Shown here one piece after another: positions 49,502 through 59,570 of a stretch of DNA of 64,000 bases. Numbering within the stretch: the first letter of the stretch is position 1; each line of letters opens with the position of its first letter. The notes under the pieces are model-generated. The model saw nothing but the letters and a program-made list of their open reading frames with translations, was not told the DNA's origin and did no database searches. Position numbers and translations under genes: made by a program. The stretch is taken from assembly GCA_964600165.1 (NCBI GenBank), contig CAZRIP010000001.1, positions 23,460-87,459 of the forward strand. Reading direction: 5' to 3'. This DNA comes from CAZRIP01 sp964600165 (GTDB taxonomy: Bacteria > Elusimicrobiota > Elusimicrobia > UBA1565 > UBA9628).

Positions 49502-51102
49502 TTCCCGGTCACCTGCTCCGCGGTCGAAAGCCAGCCTTGGCGCTTGGCGTAGTCGAGGATGCCCGCGTAGACGCCGTCGACCAGGCGCCGGCGGAAGCGG
49601 CCCGACTCCAGCTTGACCTCTTCCTTCGCGTTGCTGACGAAGGCCATCTCGACCAAGAGAGCGGGCGCATGAGTGCCACGCAGAACGTAGAAGCCGGCCT
49701 GCTTGACGCCGCGATCGGGGATATCGATCCTCTTGGCGATGTCGCGCGCCATCAGCACGGCGGCCTCGGAGGCGGCGTTGACGTTCTCGGTCTTGGCGAG
49801 CTCACCCAGCAGAAGCTCCGCCTGCGCGTCCTGGGAGGTCTTGCCCTCGAGCTCGAGCGACGCGTTCTCGGCGTCGGCCACGCGTTGGGCTTCGGGATCG
49901 GTGGCTTTTTCGGAGAGGAAATAGACCTCGAAGCCCTGCTCCTTAGGGTTCGGCGAGGAGTTGGAATGCAGCGAGATGAACAGGTCGGCTCCGAACTCGT
50001 TGGCCAGGCGCGAGCGGTCCGCGAGCGGGACGAAGGTGTCGTCGGTCCGGGTGAGCAAGACCTCGAAGGTCCCCTCTTCTTTGAGCAAGCGCGACAATTC
50101 TTGCGCCGCCGCGAGATTGACGTCTTTTTCCTGGGTGCCGTGCCGGCCGGTGGCGCCTGGGTCCTTGCCGCCGTGGCCGGCGTCGATGACGACCTTGCGC
50201 TTGACGCGCTGCGCGTCGGCGCCGATGACGGCCGGGCCGGCCGACTTCACGGGCTTGCCGGGCTCGGTGGTGACCGCTTCCTCGTCGACGTTGTCGGCAG
50301 CCGGATGGCCGCCGTCCTGGGCGACCTTAGGAGAGGCGTTGTCGTCCGGGACGCTCGGGGTCGCGAACGGCTCCGCCTCGAACACGTCGAGGACGACGCG
50401 CCGGGGATTCTTGAGCTCTTTGACCCGGAACGCCGCGCCGCGCTTCTCGAAGCGCACCGAAAGGATCGCGGCCTTGGCGTTTTGCGTCAGCGCGTAGCCC
50501 GCCACGATCCCGTCGCCGACGTCGCCCTCGTCGGAGGCGTCGAGCGCGCCCATGGGCACGTTGAGCTCGACGCCCGAGACGCCGCGCTTGGCCGTCGAGT
50601 ACTTCATGCCTTTGGCCAAGCCCAAGGTGATCCGCGTGAAGCGGCCGTACGAGAACCAGCGCGCCGGCCCGACCGTGCTGCGCCTGTCGACCGACAGGAG
50701 CTTGGTCCGCGGGTTGAACGTCGTGTCGTAGCCAGCCCAATCCGAGAAATCCTGCCCCTCGAGAAACGCCAACGGGATATACGCGTGCGACGAGCGCAGC
50801 ATGACCTGGGCCCCGAGCCGCACCTCGCGGCCGTCGAGGCTCGCCTTGTCCGAGCCGGCCATCAGCTGCATCGTGCGCCCGCGCAGCGAGATGCGCACGC
50901 GTCCCGAGACCGCGTACCAATAGACCTGGGCGCCGTAAAGGGAGCCGACCTGCTTGGCGTTGAGGTAGTACGCCGAGCCGATTTTATACGAGCCGACCGG
51001 ATCGTGGTACTGCCCCGCCACCGAGGCAGGCAGGTCCTCGCCCTCGGCCATACCGTGGCCGAGGGTCAATAAAAGGCCGAGACCGAGCAGAGCTCTCTTC
51101 AT
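49498..51102 (-). CDS. N-acetylmuramoyl-L-alanine amidase (Amidase_3)
   Basis: 534 residues. A signal peptide (MKRALLGLGLLLTLGHGMAEG) is followed by a copper-amine-oxidase-N-like region (YYLNAKQVGSLYGAQVYWYA) and an AMIN-like beta domain. A Pro/Asp linker leads to the zinc amidase: VVIDAGHGGKDPGATG, EKDVNLAAAQEL, LFISLHSNSSPN and LLVEMAFVSN. It cuts the bond between MurNAc and the stem peptide, for daughter-cell separation. It starts right at the rng stop and overlaps murI. Confidence 0.95.
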   Translation of the reverse strand: MKRALLGLGLLLTLGHGMAEGEDLPASVAGQYHDPVGSYKIGSAYYLNAKQVGSLYGAQVYWYAVSGRVRISLRGRTMQLMAGSDKASLDGREVRLGAQVMLRSSHAYIPLAFLEGQDFSDWAGYDTTFNPRTKLLSVDRRSTVGPARWFSYGRFTRITLGLAKGMKYSTAKRGVSGVELNVPMGALDASDEGDVGDGIVAGYALTQNAKAAILSVRFEKRGAAFRVKELKNPRRVVLDVFEAEPFATPSVPDDNASPKVAQDGGHPAADNVDEEAVTTEPGKPVKSAGPAVIGADAQRVKRKVVIDAGHGGKDPGATGRHGTQEKDVNLAAAQELSRLLKEEGTFEVLLTRTDDTFVPLADRSRLANEFGADLFISLHSNSSPNPKEQGFEVYFLSEKATDPEAQRVADAENASLELEGKTSQDAQAELLLGELAKTENVNAASEAAVLMARDIAKRIDIPDRGVKQAGFYVLRGTHAPALLVEMAFVSNAKEEVKLESGRFRRRLVDGVYAGILDYAKRQGWLSTAEQVTGK

Positions 51103-53403
51103 CTATTCGAGGACGATGCGGTAATCCTCCCACGGGATCTGCGGATCGCCTTGGATCTTGACCGAGCGCTGCACGTTCTTCTCGAGCAGCTGCTGCATCT
51201 GCCGGAAGGATTCGGCGAGCTTGGGATGCAGCAGGATGCGCACTTGGCCGCCCGGACGGCCGCCCGTCATCTCGCCGATCTCTCGCTGGATGCGGATACG
51301 GATCGTCTCGGCGCTCAATACGCGACCGGCACCCTTGCACTCCGGGCACTCGTCGGTGATGAGACTGACCGTCGACTCCCGCTTGCGCTCGCGCGTGAGC
51401 TCGATCAAGCCCAAGCGCGTGATCGGCAGGATGCGGATCTTCGCGCGGTCGTTCTTGCAGGCCTGCGCAAACGCCTCCATGACCTTGTTTCGGTTGGAGG
51501 CCTTGCGCATGTCGATGAAATCGACGACGATGATTCCTCCAATATTGCGGAGACGAAGCTGGTGCGCGACCTCGTTGGCGGCCTCGATGTTCGTCTGCGT
51601 CACCGTCTCTTCTTGCGACTTCGAGCCCGTGTAGCGGCCCGTGTTGACGTCGATCGCGCACAAGGACTCCGCCTCTTGGATCACGATCGAGCCGCCGTTG
51701 GGGAGCGCGACCTTGGTCTTGCGGATCTCCTCGATGTCCTTCTCGAGGTTGAACGCCTTGAAGATCGGCGTCCGGGCGTCGTAGTGGCGCACGCGCTCCT
51801 TGAGCTCGGGCGAGATGCCCTCGACGAACTCCGTGATGCGCTGATGCGCCTGCTTGTTGTCGATCAAGTACACGTAGACTTGATCGGAAAGGATGTCGCG
51901 CGCCACCTGCAGGGTGAGATCCAAGTCCTTATGCAGGAGCGCCGGCGCGGGCTGCGAGTCGAATTTTTTCTGGATCGCGTCCCAAGTCGCCTTGAGGTAC
52001 TTCACCTCGCGCTCGAGGTCGGCCTCGCTCGCGCCCTCGGCCTCGGTGCGCACGACGACGCCCTTGCCGCCGAGGATCTCGGCGACGAGGCGATCGACGA
52101 TGGCGCCCAAACGCTTACGCTCGCCGGCTTCCTCGATGTGCTTCGAGATGCCGACGTAGTTTTGGAACGGCGTGAAGACGAGGTAGCGCCCGGGCAGCGA
52201 AACGTCCATCGTGACCTTCATGCCCTTGGTGCTGATCGCGTCTTTGGCGACCTGGATCATGATCTGCTGGCCCTTCTTCAAGGTCGCGTCGATCGCCGCG
52301 CCGCGCTCGCCGAGCACGTCGCTGATATAAAGATAGGCGTTCTTCTCGAAGCCGATGTTGACGAAGGCGGACGAGATGCCGGGCAGGACGTTCTCGACCT
52401 GGCCTTTGTAGATGTTGCCGACGATCGACTCTTCGCTCTTGCGCTCCCAGAGCAGCTCGGAGAGCCGCCCGTCCTCGACGATGGCGATGCGCGTCTCCTC
52501 GAAGCTCGTGTTGGCGAGCACCTCGCGCTTGATCGGCTTCTTGGACTTCTCGGCGCGGTGGTGGAGATGCTCTCCGCGTTCGCGCTCGCGACGCTGCTCG
52601 TCGCGCTCGTGGCGGTCGCGCCCGCCGCGCTCCCCGCGATCGCGGCCGTGCCGCTCGCCGTGCTGCTTGTCCCGCTCGCCGTGCTGCTTCTCGCGCTGGC
52701 CAGGCTGCTTCTCGCGCTGCTGCTGGTTCTGCCCGTCGCGTCCGCGGCCGCCGCGCTCGCGGCGCTGCTGCGCATTGGGCTGCTGCGGGCGCTGCGCGTC
52801 GGCCTTGTGATCGCGGCTGCCCTCGGTGGCCGGATGGCCACCGCCCTGAGCGGCTTCAGGATTGGCGTTGCCGCTCGCGGGCGGCGGGGTCTGCTGACCC
52901 TGTTGACCCTCGCCGCGACCGCGTCCGCCGCGGCCCCGACGCCGGCGGCGGCGCCTACCTTGGCGCTCACCCGGCTGTCCGGCTGCGGCGCCCGGATGGG
53001 CGCCGCCCTGACCGGCATGAGGATTCGCGTTGCCGGGCACGGGCGGCTGCGCCGGAGCGTCGGACGCCGGAGACGGCTGGCCCTGGACCTCCACGACGTC
53101 CTCGGAATCATCCTCGGCCTCGTCGTCAGCGTCATCATCCGCGTCGTCGGCGTCGTCGGCGTCATCGGCCGCTTCATGGTGCTCGACGGGCTGCGGCACG
53201 TCTTGGGGCGGAGCGACGGGTCCCGACGGGAATTCCTCGGCGCGCGCCGAGGACGAAAGCGGGGCGGTCTCGACGTCGCGGCTGCTGACCGGCGCGTCCT
53301 TGGGGGCTTGCGACGCCTCGACTGGCTTTTCGTTCTTGGGTTCGGACGCGGGCGTTGCCGGCGTCTCCGAAGCCAGGTCCTTCTGTTCGTTTACTTCGTT
53401 CAT
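51103..53403 (-). CDS. rng: Ribonuclease E/G family endoribonuclease with a long disordered N-terminus
   Basis: 766 residues; AGGAG precedes ATG 53403. Residues 1-290 are disordered: Ala/Glu/Pro, then an Asp-run (DDADDADDADDDADDEAEDD), then Gly/Arg tracts (RQGRRRRRRRGRGGRGRGE) and many Arg/Glu/Gln repeats. The nuclease follows: S1 region (GNIYKGQVENVLPGISSAFV), AIDVNTGRYTG and IIVVDFIDM with the metal-binding aspartates, and the Zn-link CPECKGAG. RNase G usually lacks such a tail, while RNase E carries its tail at the C-terminus. It processes rRNA and mRNA, and lies in the rod-shape cluster as rng often does. Confidence 0.95.
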   Translation of the reverse strand: MNEVNEQKDLASETPATPASEPKNEKPVEASQAPKDAPVSSRDVETAPLSSSARAEEFPSGPVAPPQDVPQPVEHHEAADDADDADDADDDADDEAEDDSEDVVEVQGQPSPASDAPAQPPVPGNANPHAGQGGAHPGAAAGQPGERQGRRRRRRRGRGGRGRGEGQQGQQTPPPASGNANPEAAQGGGHPATEGSRDHKADAQRPQQPNAQQRRERGGRGRDGQNQQQREKQPGQREKQHGERDKQHGERHGRDRGERGGRDRHERDEQRRERERGEHLHHRAEKSKKPIKREVLANTSFEETRIAIVEDGRLSELLWERKSEESIVGNIYKGQVENVLPGISSAFVNIGFEKNAYLYISDVLGERGAAIDATLKKGQQIMIQVAKDAISTKGMKVTMDVSLPGRYLVFTPFQNYVGISKHIEEAGERKRLGAIVDRLVAEILGGKGVVVRTEAEGASEADLEREVKYLKATWDAIQKKFDSQPAPALLHKDLDLTLQVARDILSDQVYVYLIDNKQAHQRITEFVEGISPELKERVRHYDARTPIFKAFNLEKDIEEIRKTKVALPNGGSIVIQEAESLCAIDVNTGRYTGSKSQEETVTQTNIEAANEVAHQLRLRNIGGIIVVDFIDMRKASNRNKVMEAFAQACKNDRAKIRILPITRLGLIELTRERKRESTVSLITDECPECKGAGRVLSAETIRIRIQREIGEMTGGRPGGQVRILLHPKLAESFRQMQQLLEKNVQRSVKIQGDPQIPWEDYRIVLE

Positions 53404-53432
53404 TTCTTACTCCTGAGTTGTCAAAACGCGGG

Positions 53433-54773
53433 TTACAGCAAAGCGTAACGGCGCGAATAGATGTTGGCGATCACGCCCAACGACCACAAGGTGATCATCA
53501 AGCTCGATCCTCCATACGAAATCAGCGGCAAAGGGATGCCGGCGACGGGCATCAAGCCCACGCACATCCCGACGTTGAGCGCGAGCTCGAAGGCGAACAT
53601 CGTCGCCAAGCCCGCGCAGACCAAAAAGCCGTAGCGATCGCGCGCCAAGCGCCCGACCAAGACGATGCGCCAGACGAGCAGCAAATAGAGCCCGAGGATC
53701 GTCATCGTGCCGATGAAACCCATTTCCTCGCCGACGACCGCGTAGGCGAAGTCGGTGTGGCGCTCGGGCAAGAAGCCCAGCTGCGACTGAGTGCCCTCGA
53801 AGAGGCCCTTGCCGAAGACGCCGCCCGAGCCGATCGCGATCTGCGACTGGTGCACGTGGTAGGCCGCTCCCTGGATGTCGGCTTGCGGCGCGACGTAGGC
53901 GACGAAGCGGTTGCGCTGGTAGCCCTTCATCTGCCGGTTGATCAGGATGCCCGTGATGATGCCGGAGGACAAGATGATCGGCACGGCGACAAAGACGATG
54001 GCGCGCGCCTGCAGACGCAGCCAAGAGGCCATGCGCCACGCGCCGAGGCAAAAGAGCGTCAGGCCGATCAGGAGAAACGCCGTCGATTTACCCAGGCGCG
54101 CCGTCTGCAGGATGAAATACGGCAGCGTGCCCGCCGCCGCCTGAGGGTAGTTGATCTGACAGTAGATGTAGAGCATCGGCACCGACACGGTCGTCGCGCC
54201 GAAGCCGACGATGGCTAGCAGATGGCTGAGCTCCGCGCCCGCGCAAAACATCATGCCGAGCATGATCGGGAAAAACGTCAGCGTCGTCGAAAAGTCCGGC
54301 TGCTTGATGATGAGCGCCATCATCGGCGCGACCATGCCGAAGCCGAGCAGGATCGTCGAGAAGCTCTTGATCTTGCGGGCGCGCCACTCGAGCACGGCGG
54401 CGAGCACCAGGATCATGAGGATGCGCGCGAGCTCCGCCGGCTGGAAGGTCAGAAAGCCCAGGTGGATCCACGAGCGGTGTCCCTTGTGGACCGAGCCGAC
54501 GACGAGAACGGCGAGCAGCAGGGACAAGCAGACGCCGTAGAGGACCTTCGCCTGGTCCTGGAAGATCTGGTAGTTGAAGCCCAAGCCCGCGAGGAAGAGC
54601 AGCACCCCGAGCGCGAGCGCCACGAAGTGGTTTCGAACGAGCGCGCCGAAGTACGGGAGGGGGCTCGCCGCCGAGAGCATCGTGATGGTGCCCATGACGA
54701 GCAATCCCATGGCCGCGAACACGAAGGGCCAGTCGATCCTTCCCTTAACGCCCGTCTCTACTTTGATCGGCAT
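53433..54773 (-). CDS. rodA: Rod-shape SEDS glycosyltransferase RodA
   Basis: 446 residues with about ten membrane helices. SEDS signatures are VGEEMGFIGTMTILGLYLLL, LMPVAGIPLPLISYGGSSLM, LTFQPAELARILMILVLAA and GSGGVFGKGLFEGTQSQLGFLPE. RodA polymerises lipid II into glycan strands together with PBP2 during elongation. It is somewhat longer than E. coli RodA, in the loops. It follows mrdA by 4 bases. Confidence 0.96.
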   Translation of the reverse strand: MPIKVETGVKGRIDWPFVFAAMGLLVMGTITMLSAASPLPYFGALVRNHFVALALGVLLFLAGLGFNYQIFQDQAKVLYGVCLSLLLAVLVVGSVHKGHRSWIHLGFLTFQPAELARILMILVLAAVLEWRARKIKSFSTILLGFGMVAPMMALIIKQPDFSTTLTFFPIMLGMMFCAGAELSHLLAIVGFGATTVSVPMLYIYCQINYPQAAAGTLPYFILQTARLGKSTAFLLIGLTLFCLGAWRMASWLRLQARAIVFVAVPIILSSGIITGILINRQMKGYQRNRFVAYVAPQADIQGAAYHVHQSQIAIGSGGVFGKGLFEGTQSQLGFLPERHTDFAYAVVGEEMGFIGTMTILGLYLLLVWRIVLVGRLARDRYGFLVCAGLATMFAFELALNVGMCVGLMPVAGIPLPLISYGGSSLMITLWSLGVIANIYSRRYALL

Positions 54774-54777
54774 GGGC

Positions 54778-56637
54778 TCAGTGGACCGGCACCCCTCCGA
54801 TGGCGGGCTTGGGCGCGAGCGCCGGGGCGAGCTTGGCCGCGGCGGGCTTGGCCGCGGCGTTTAGATGAAAGTAAGCCTTCAAGATCTGCGCGGCGATCGG
54901 CGGAGCGACGCCCGACGAGTGGCCGCCGTTCTCGACCAAGATCGCCATCGCGATCGAGGGCGCCTCGCCGGGCTTGTTCGCGAAGCAGATGAACCAAGAG
55001 TGGTCCTCGCCGCCCGAGTTTTGCGCCGTGCCGGTCTTGCCGCGGACCTCGAGTCCGGGGATGATGGCTTGATGGGCCGTGCCGTCGGCGGGATTCTGCG
55101 GCGTGCCGACGACGACGGCCGTCATCGCCTCGTAGATCTTGTCCCAGACGTCGGGCTTGAGCTCGACGAAGCCCGCTTTCTCGGCGCGCTGCTTGTACTC
55201 GGATCTTCCTTCCGTATATTCGACGCGGTCGATGAAGTGCGGCCGCCAGAGAGTGCCCCGCGTCGCCACCGCCGCGGCCATGACGGCCATCTGGATCGGA
55301 GTGACCAGCAACTCGCCCTGGCCGATCGATTGGTTGACCGTGTCGCCGTCGAACCAGCCGCGCCCCGCCTTCTCGCGGGTCTCGGGCCCGAAGAGATGGC
55401 CCGACTTCTCGCCCTTGAGCGCGACGTTGGTCTTCTCGCCGAGGCCGAACATCTTCGCGTAGCGCTCGATGCGGTCGCCGCCGATCTTGAGGCCCATCTT
55501 GTAAAAATACACGTCGCACGAGTTGGCGAAGCCGGTCAGGAAATCGACGCGCTTGTGGCCCTTGTGGTCCCAGCAGAGGAAGATCTTCTTGCCGAGCTCG
55601 AAATAGCCGGGGCAGAACACGGACTCAGCCGGATTGAGGCGGCCCTCGTTCAATCCCGCGGCGCTGACGATGATCTTAAAGGCCGAGCCCGGAGGATAGG
55701 TGCCGGAGATCGCGTGATTGAACTCCGGCAGGCCCTGCATGGTCTTTTTCACCTCGTCCGGGTCGAAAGAAAGCAGCGCGTTCGGATCGAAGTCCGGCGC
55801 CGACGAAAGGGCGAGCACGGAGCCGTTGCGCGGATCGAGCACGACGACGGCGCCGCGGCCCGTCGGCGACTTGCGCAGCCCTTCGTCGGCCGCCTTCTGC
55901 ACGTCCTTGTCGATCGTGAGATAAATGTTGCTGCCGGGCTGCCACTGCATGCGGCTCAAAATACCCTTGAGGCGGCCCTGGGCGTCGACTTTCATGCGCG
56001 TCGCGCCGTCGCGCCCGCGAAGCTCGTTCTCGAAGACCTGCTCGAGGCCCATCTTGCCGATGCGCGAGTCGACGCGGTAGCCCTTGTTCTTGAGCGTCTT
56101 CCAGCTGCGCGGATCCATCTTGCCCATGTAGCCGATCAGGTGGCTGGCGAAGGCGCCGTAAGGATAGTAGCGCCGCGCCTCGACGATGAGCTCGACGCCG
56201 GGATAGATGGTCTTCAACTCCGAGAGCCGGAACATCGTCTGCGGCGGCAGGTTTTCCGCGAGGCGCACGGCGGTCTCCTCGCGGACCGCTTCTTGAAGGA
56301 GATCGAGGATTTTATCGGGGTCTTCCTTGAGCTGGTGGGCGAGGTCGTCGGCCAACGACCGAAGATCCGCCGTTCCTTTGGACTTGCCGGGCAGATAGAT
56401 CAGCGAGAATTGCTCGCGATTGGTCGCGATGGCGTTGCCGTCGCGGTCATAGATGCGGCCTCGCGGCGCGGTCTGGTAGATGAATTGGGTGCTGTTCTTC
56501 TCGGCGGCCGCCTTGTACTCGACGTTCTGGACGATCTGCAGCTGCACGAGCCGCGCGCCGAGCAGCAGTCCCGAAAGCCAGATGAGCGTCCACAGGACGC
56601 TCAGGCGCGCTTGGATCTCCGCCTGGTTCTGGATCAT
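54778..56637 (-). CDS. mrdA: Penicillin-binding protein 2 (elongation transpeptidase)
   Basis: 619 residues from ATG 56637 (ATGA overlap with mreD). One membrane helix near the N-terminus (LWTLIWLSGLLLGARLVQLQ), then the dimerisation domain (PRGRIYDRDGNAIATNREQF). The transpeptidase has the active-site Ser in PPGSAFK (SxxK, about residue 316), SCD in FANSCDVYFYKMG, and GKTGTAQ (KTG). It cross-links peptidoglycan with RodA along the cylinder wall. An Ala/Pro tail ends the protein. Confidence 0.96.
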   Translation of the reverse strand: MIQNQAEIQARLSVLWTLIWLSGLLLGARLVQLQIVQNVEYKAAAEKNSTQFIYQTAPRGRIYDRDGNAIATNREQFSLIYLPGKSKGTADLRSLADDLAHQLKEDPDKILDLLQEAVREETAVRLAENLPPQTMFRLSELKTIYPGVELIVEARRYYPYGAFASHLIGYMGKMDPRSWKTLKNKGYRVDSRIGKMGLEQVFENELRGRDGATRMKVDAQGRLKGILSRMQWQPGSNIYLTIDKDVQKAADEGLRKSPTGRGAVVVLDPRNGSVLALSSAPDFDPNALLSFDPDEVKKTMQGLPEFNHAISGTYPPGSAFKIIVSAAGLNEGRLNPAESVFCPGYFELGKKIFLCWDHKGHKRVDFLTGFANSCDVYFYKMGLKIGGDRIERYAKMFGLGEKTNVALKGEKSGHLFGPETREKAGRGWFDGDTVNQSIGQGELLVTPIQMAVMAAAVATRGTLWRPHFIDRVEYTEGRSEYKQRAEKAGFVELKPDVWDKIYEAMTAVVVGTPQNPADGTAHQAIIPGLEVRGKTGTAQNSGGEDHSWFICFANKPGEAPSIAMAILVENGGHSSGVAPPIAAQILKAYFHLNAAAKPAAAKLAPALAPKPAIGGVPVH

Positions 56638-57119
56638 CTTGAGCGGGAATGCTCCCAGGTCGGCCGCCAGGCGACGGCGACGATCAGGCCGACGAAACAG
56701 TTGTAAAACGGATCGATCATGAACTGCGTCCAGCCCACCCACAGGAACTGGCTTTGGAAGACCCTCGCGAGCAGGCCGATCATCAAGAAATAAACCCAGG
56801 TCATCGAAAAGATGACGACCGTCTGTGGGCCCACGCCCGTCACGTCGACCTGGCGGCGGATCGAGCCCGTGCCGTAGCCTACGAGCGTCAAGGCGAGCGC
56901 GTTCGCGCCGAAAAGCCGCGCGTTGAGAAGATCAAGAAACAAGCCCCAAGCGAAACCCGCGCACATCGCGCGGACCGGGCCGCGGCGAGCGGCGGCGATC
57001 ACCGTCAGCACGAGCAGCAATTGAGGGGCCGTGCCGAAGAGCGGCATGTGCGTCGTCCACCACCAATGCGCGGCCATCGCCGCCAAGAAAGCCGCCGCCC
57101 CCCGCCCCATTGTCGTCAC
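56634..57119 (-). CDS. mreD: Rod-shape protein MreD
   Basis: 161 residues from GTG 57119 (GTGA overlap with mreC); ATG 57110 is also possible. It has five to six membrane helices and the MreD pattern (PQLLLVLTVIAAARRGPVRAMCAGFAWGLFLDLLNARLFG). It is part of the elongasome in the inner membrane, linking MreC, PBP2 and RodA. Confidence 0.9.
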   Translation of the reverse strand: MTTMGRGAAAFLAAMAAHWWWTTHMPLFGTAPQLLLVLTVIAAARRGPVRAMCAGFAWGLFLDLLNARLFGANALALTLVGYGTGSIRRQVDVTGVGPQTVVIFSMTWVYFLMIGLLARVFQSQFLWVGWTQFMIDPFYNCFVGLIVAVAWRPTWEHSRSR

Positions 57120-58036
57120 TGTGAGTCGTCCTCCGCCGCCGCGTCGCCTTCGGGCGGCGGGGCGGGAAGCTTGGCGGTCGCGGCCGCTGCGATCGCGGCC
57201 GATTGGGTCTTCAAGATCATCACTTCGTCGAGCGAGGAGGCCTCGATCGCCGGCGCCACCTCGACCGATTGGAAGGTCAAGAACGGGTCCGGAGGATTGA
57301 CGCGCGCGACGCGTCCGATCAGGACGTCCGGCGGGAACGTCGCGCTCGTCGGCGAGGTATAGACCGGGTCGCCTTGCTCGGGCTTGGCGTCAGGCGAGAG
57401 ATAGTTCATCATGAGCCTCGAGGTCCCCCGACCCTGCACGAGCCCTTCGTCGCTGCGCGCATCTTCAGTGCTCACGGAGGCCACGTAAGAAGCGGCCGAG
57501 GACTGCTCGTGTGTCAACAGCAGCACGACGGCGCTTTTCGGACGGACCTCGACGACGCGGCCGACGGCGACGATCACGTCGCTCGAGCGCCCGACGACCG
57601 GAGCGTTGACGACGACGCCTTGATCGGCCCCGGCGTCCACCATCAAGCTGCGATACCAGTGTGTCGAGTCGCGCTCCATCACGTGCGCCCACAGCGGAGC
57701 GCGCGGCAGCGTGGATTTGAGACCCAAGGCCTGGCGCAGGCGCTCGTTTTCCGCCTTGAGTGAGTCGTTCTCGGCTTTGGTCCAAGCCGCCCGCTTGATC
57801 TGCTCGCGCATGACGCGATTCTCGATGTCGGCGGCGAGGAGATTTCGGACGTTGCCGGGGACGCTCGTCAGACGATCCGTCCCCTTTTCGCCGTAGTACG
57901 CCACCGGGTTGAGCACGTAGCTCAGGCAGGCCTTGAAGGACTGCACCGGCGACGACAAGGGCAGAGACAAAAGCGTCAGCGAGATGACTGAGAAAGCGGC
58001 TAAGACGAAGTTAGCTATTCGCGTTTCGCGATGCAT
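57116..58036 (-). CDS. mreC: Rod-shape protein MreC
   Basis: 306 residues. A membrane helix near the N-terminus, a coiled coil (WTKAENDSLKAENERLRQAL), then the periplasmic beta domain (VMERDSTHWYRSLMVDAGAD, VVGRSSDVIVAVGRVVEV, GDPVYTSPTSATFPPDVLIG). MreC activates PBP2. AGGGG precedes the ATG, 13 bases away. mreB lies 59 bases upstream on the same strand. Confidence 0.95.
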   Translation of the reverse strand: MHRETRIANFVLAAFSVISLTLLSLPLSSPVQSFKACLSYVLNPVAYYGEKGTDRLTSVPGNVRNLLAADIENRVMREQIKRAAWTKAENDSLKAENERLRQALGLKSTLPRAPLWAHVMERDSTHWYRSLMVDAGADQGVVVNAPVVGRSSDVIVAVGRVVEVRPKSAVVLLLTHEQSSAASYVASVSTEDARSDEGLVQGRGTSRLMMNYLSPDAKPEQGDPVYTSPTSATFPPDVLIGRVARVNPPDPFLTFQSVEVAPAIEASSLDEVMILKTQSAAIAAAATAKLPAPPPEGDAAAEDDSQ

Positions 58037-58095
58037 GTACGCGCCCCTGGGCCGGGAGCCATTGCTACTACGACCAGCTGGCGGGAGGGGTCGCC

Positions 58096-59148
58096 TTAAG
58101 AGCTGCGTGAACGGGGAGAGGTCACGAAGTCCGGACGCCGATCTTGTATGTGATCGAGCTCTTCCAGAAACTTCCCTGTCCCCATCGCCACGCAGCTCAA
58201 CGGGTCCGCGGCTCGATGCACGGGCAACTCGGTCTCCTGCCTGATGAGGTCGGGTAGACCTCTCAGCAGAGAACCGCCGCCCGCGAGCATGATCCCGCGG
58301 TCCACCAAATCCGCAGCCAATTCCGCTGGAGTCTCCTCCAGCGCGTTCTTGATCACGTCGAGGATGAGCTGCACGGGCTCCATGAGAGCCTGGCGCACTT
58401 CCTCGGAGGTGATCAATACCGTCTTCGGAAGGCCGGTGGCCTGATCCCGGCCCTTCACTTCCATCGTTTTTTCCTCTTTGAGCGGGAAGACCGAGCCGAT
58501 CTGAATCTTGACGTCCTCGGACGTCGTCTCGCCGATCAAAAGGTTGTACTTCCTTCTAAAGTGCATCATCACGGCTTCGTCCATCTCGTCGCCGGCGATG
58601 TCGATCGACTTCGACACCACGAGGCCTCCGAGAGAGATGACCGCCGCTTCCGTCGTCCCGCCTCCGATGTCCACGATGAAGTTTCCGTGGGGCTCGGAGA
58701 TGGGCAAATCGGCTCCGATCGCCGCCGCCATCGGCTCCTCGATCAGATAGACCTCGCGCGCTCCGGCCTGCTCGGCCGACTCCTGGACGGCGCGCCGCTC
58801 GACTTCCGTGATGCCCGACGGGATGCCGATGACGATGCGCGGATGCAGGAGCGAGCGCCGGTTGTGGACCTTGCGGATGAAGTACTTGATCATCTCCTGC
58901 GTCACCTCGAAGTCGGCGATGACGCCGTTCTTCAGAGGCCGCACGGCCACGATCGAGGACGGGGTCCGGCCCAGCATGCGCTTAGCGTCAGCCCCCAACG
59001 CCAGCACGCGCCGCGTTTCGCGGTCGATGGCGACGACGGAGGGTTCTCTGAGCACGATCCCCTGCCCTTTCACGTAGACCAGGGTATTGGCCGTGCCCAG
59101 GTCGATCCCCATGTCGTTCGAGAAGAGGCTGAAGAGGAAGTCGAACAT
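58096..59148 (-). CDS. mreB: Rod-shape actin homologue MreB
   Basis: 350 residues. Actin-fold motifs are [20 protein letters not shown] (phosphate 1), [19 protein letters not shown] (phosphate 2) and [18 protein letters not shown] (adenosine). It forms membrane-bound filaments that guide cell-wall elongation. Start of the mreBCD-mrdA-rodA-rng cluster; TAAGAT about 30 bases upstream could be its -10. Confidence 0.98.
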   Translation of the reverse strand: MFDFLFSLFSNDMGIDLGTANTLVYVKGQGIVLREPSVVAIDRETRRVLALGADAKRMLGRTPSSIVAVRPLKNGVIADFEVTQEMIKYFIRKVHNRRSLLHPRIVIGIPSGITEVERRAVQESAEQAGAREVYLIEEPMAAAIGADLPISEPHGNFIVDIGGGTTEAAVISLGGLVVSKSIDIAGDEMDEAVMMHFRRKYNLLIGETTSEDVKIQIGSVFPLKEEKTMEVKGRDQATGLPKTVLITSEEVRQALMEPVQLILDVIKNALEETPAELAADLVDRGIMLAGGGSLLRGLPDLIRQETELPVHRAADPLSCVAMGTGKFLEELDHIQDRRPDFVTSPRSRSS

Positions 59149-59201
59149 GCAGGCGAGCTAGGTCCTTGTGTTTATCTTACCTTAAATACGCGACGTTTTT
59201 G

Positions 59202-59546
59202 TTACGAAACGAGCGAGACAAGACCCCGCTTCGCGTTGTCGCCCATGCGCGGCGTCAAGTGAAGGATGCGGGTGTAGCCGCCGGGCCGCTGCGCGTAACG
59301 CGGCGCGATGACCTCGAACAGCTTCTTATAGACGACCTTGTCGTGGATGTCGCGCCGCACCATGTAATGCTTGCCCTGCTTGGCCGAGGTGATGAGCTTC
59401 TCGGCAAAGGGGCGCAGCTCCTTGGCCTTGGCGATCGTCGTCTCCACTTTCTCGTGGAGGAACAGGCTCGTGGCCATATTGCGCAGCAGCGCGCGGCGAT
59501 GCGGACCCGTCACGCCCAGCTTACGGCCACCGTTGGTCTTCACCAT
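59202..59546 (-). CDS. rplQ: 50S ribosomal protein L17
   Basis: 114 residues. KLGVTGPHRRALLRNMATSL and the VETTIAKAKELRPFAEKLIT helix are typical; the C-terminus has GGYTRILHLTPRMGDNA. It binds near the polypeptide exit tunnel. AGGAGCTAGTT precedes the ATG. A palindrome separates it from rpoA, so its expression may be set apart from the rest of the operon. Confidence 0.98.
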   Translation of the reverse strand: MVKTNGGRKLGVTGPHRRALLRNMATSLFLHEKVETTIAKAKELRPFAEKLITSAKQGKHYMVRRDIHDKVVYKKLFEVIAPRYAQRPGGYTRILHLTPRMGDNAKRGLVSLVS

Positions 59547-59570
59547 AACTAGCTCCTAAATATCCTTTGT

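Noticed and set aside
51151..53448. A 765-codon open frame on the plus strand across rng
   Set aside because: Antisense of an RNase G with all catalytic motifs; no family features in the plus frame.
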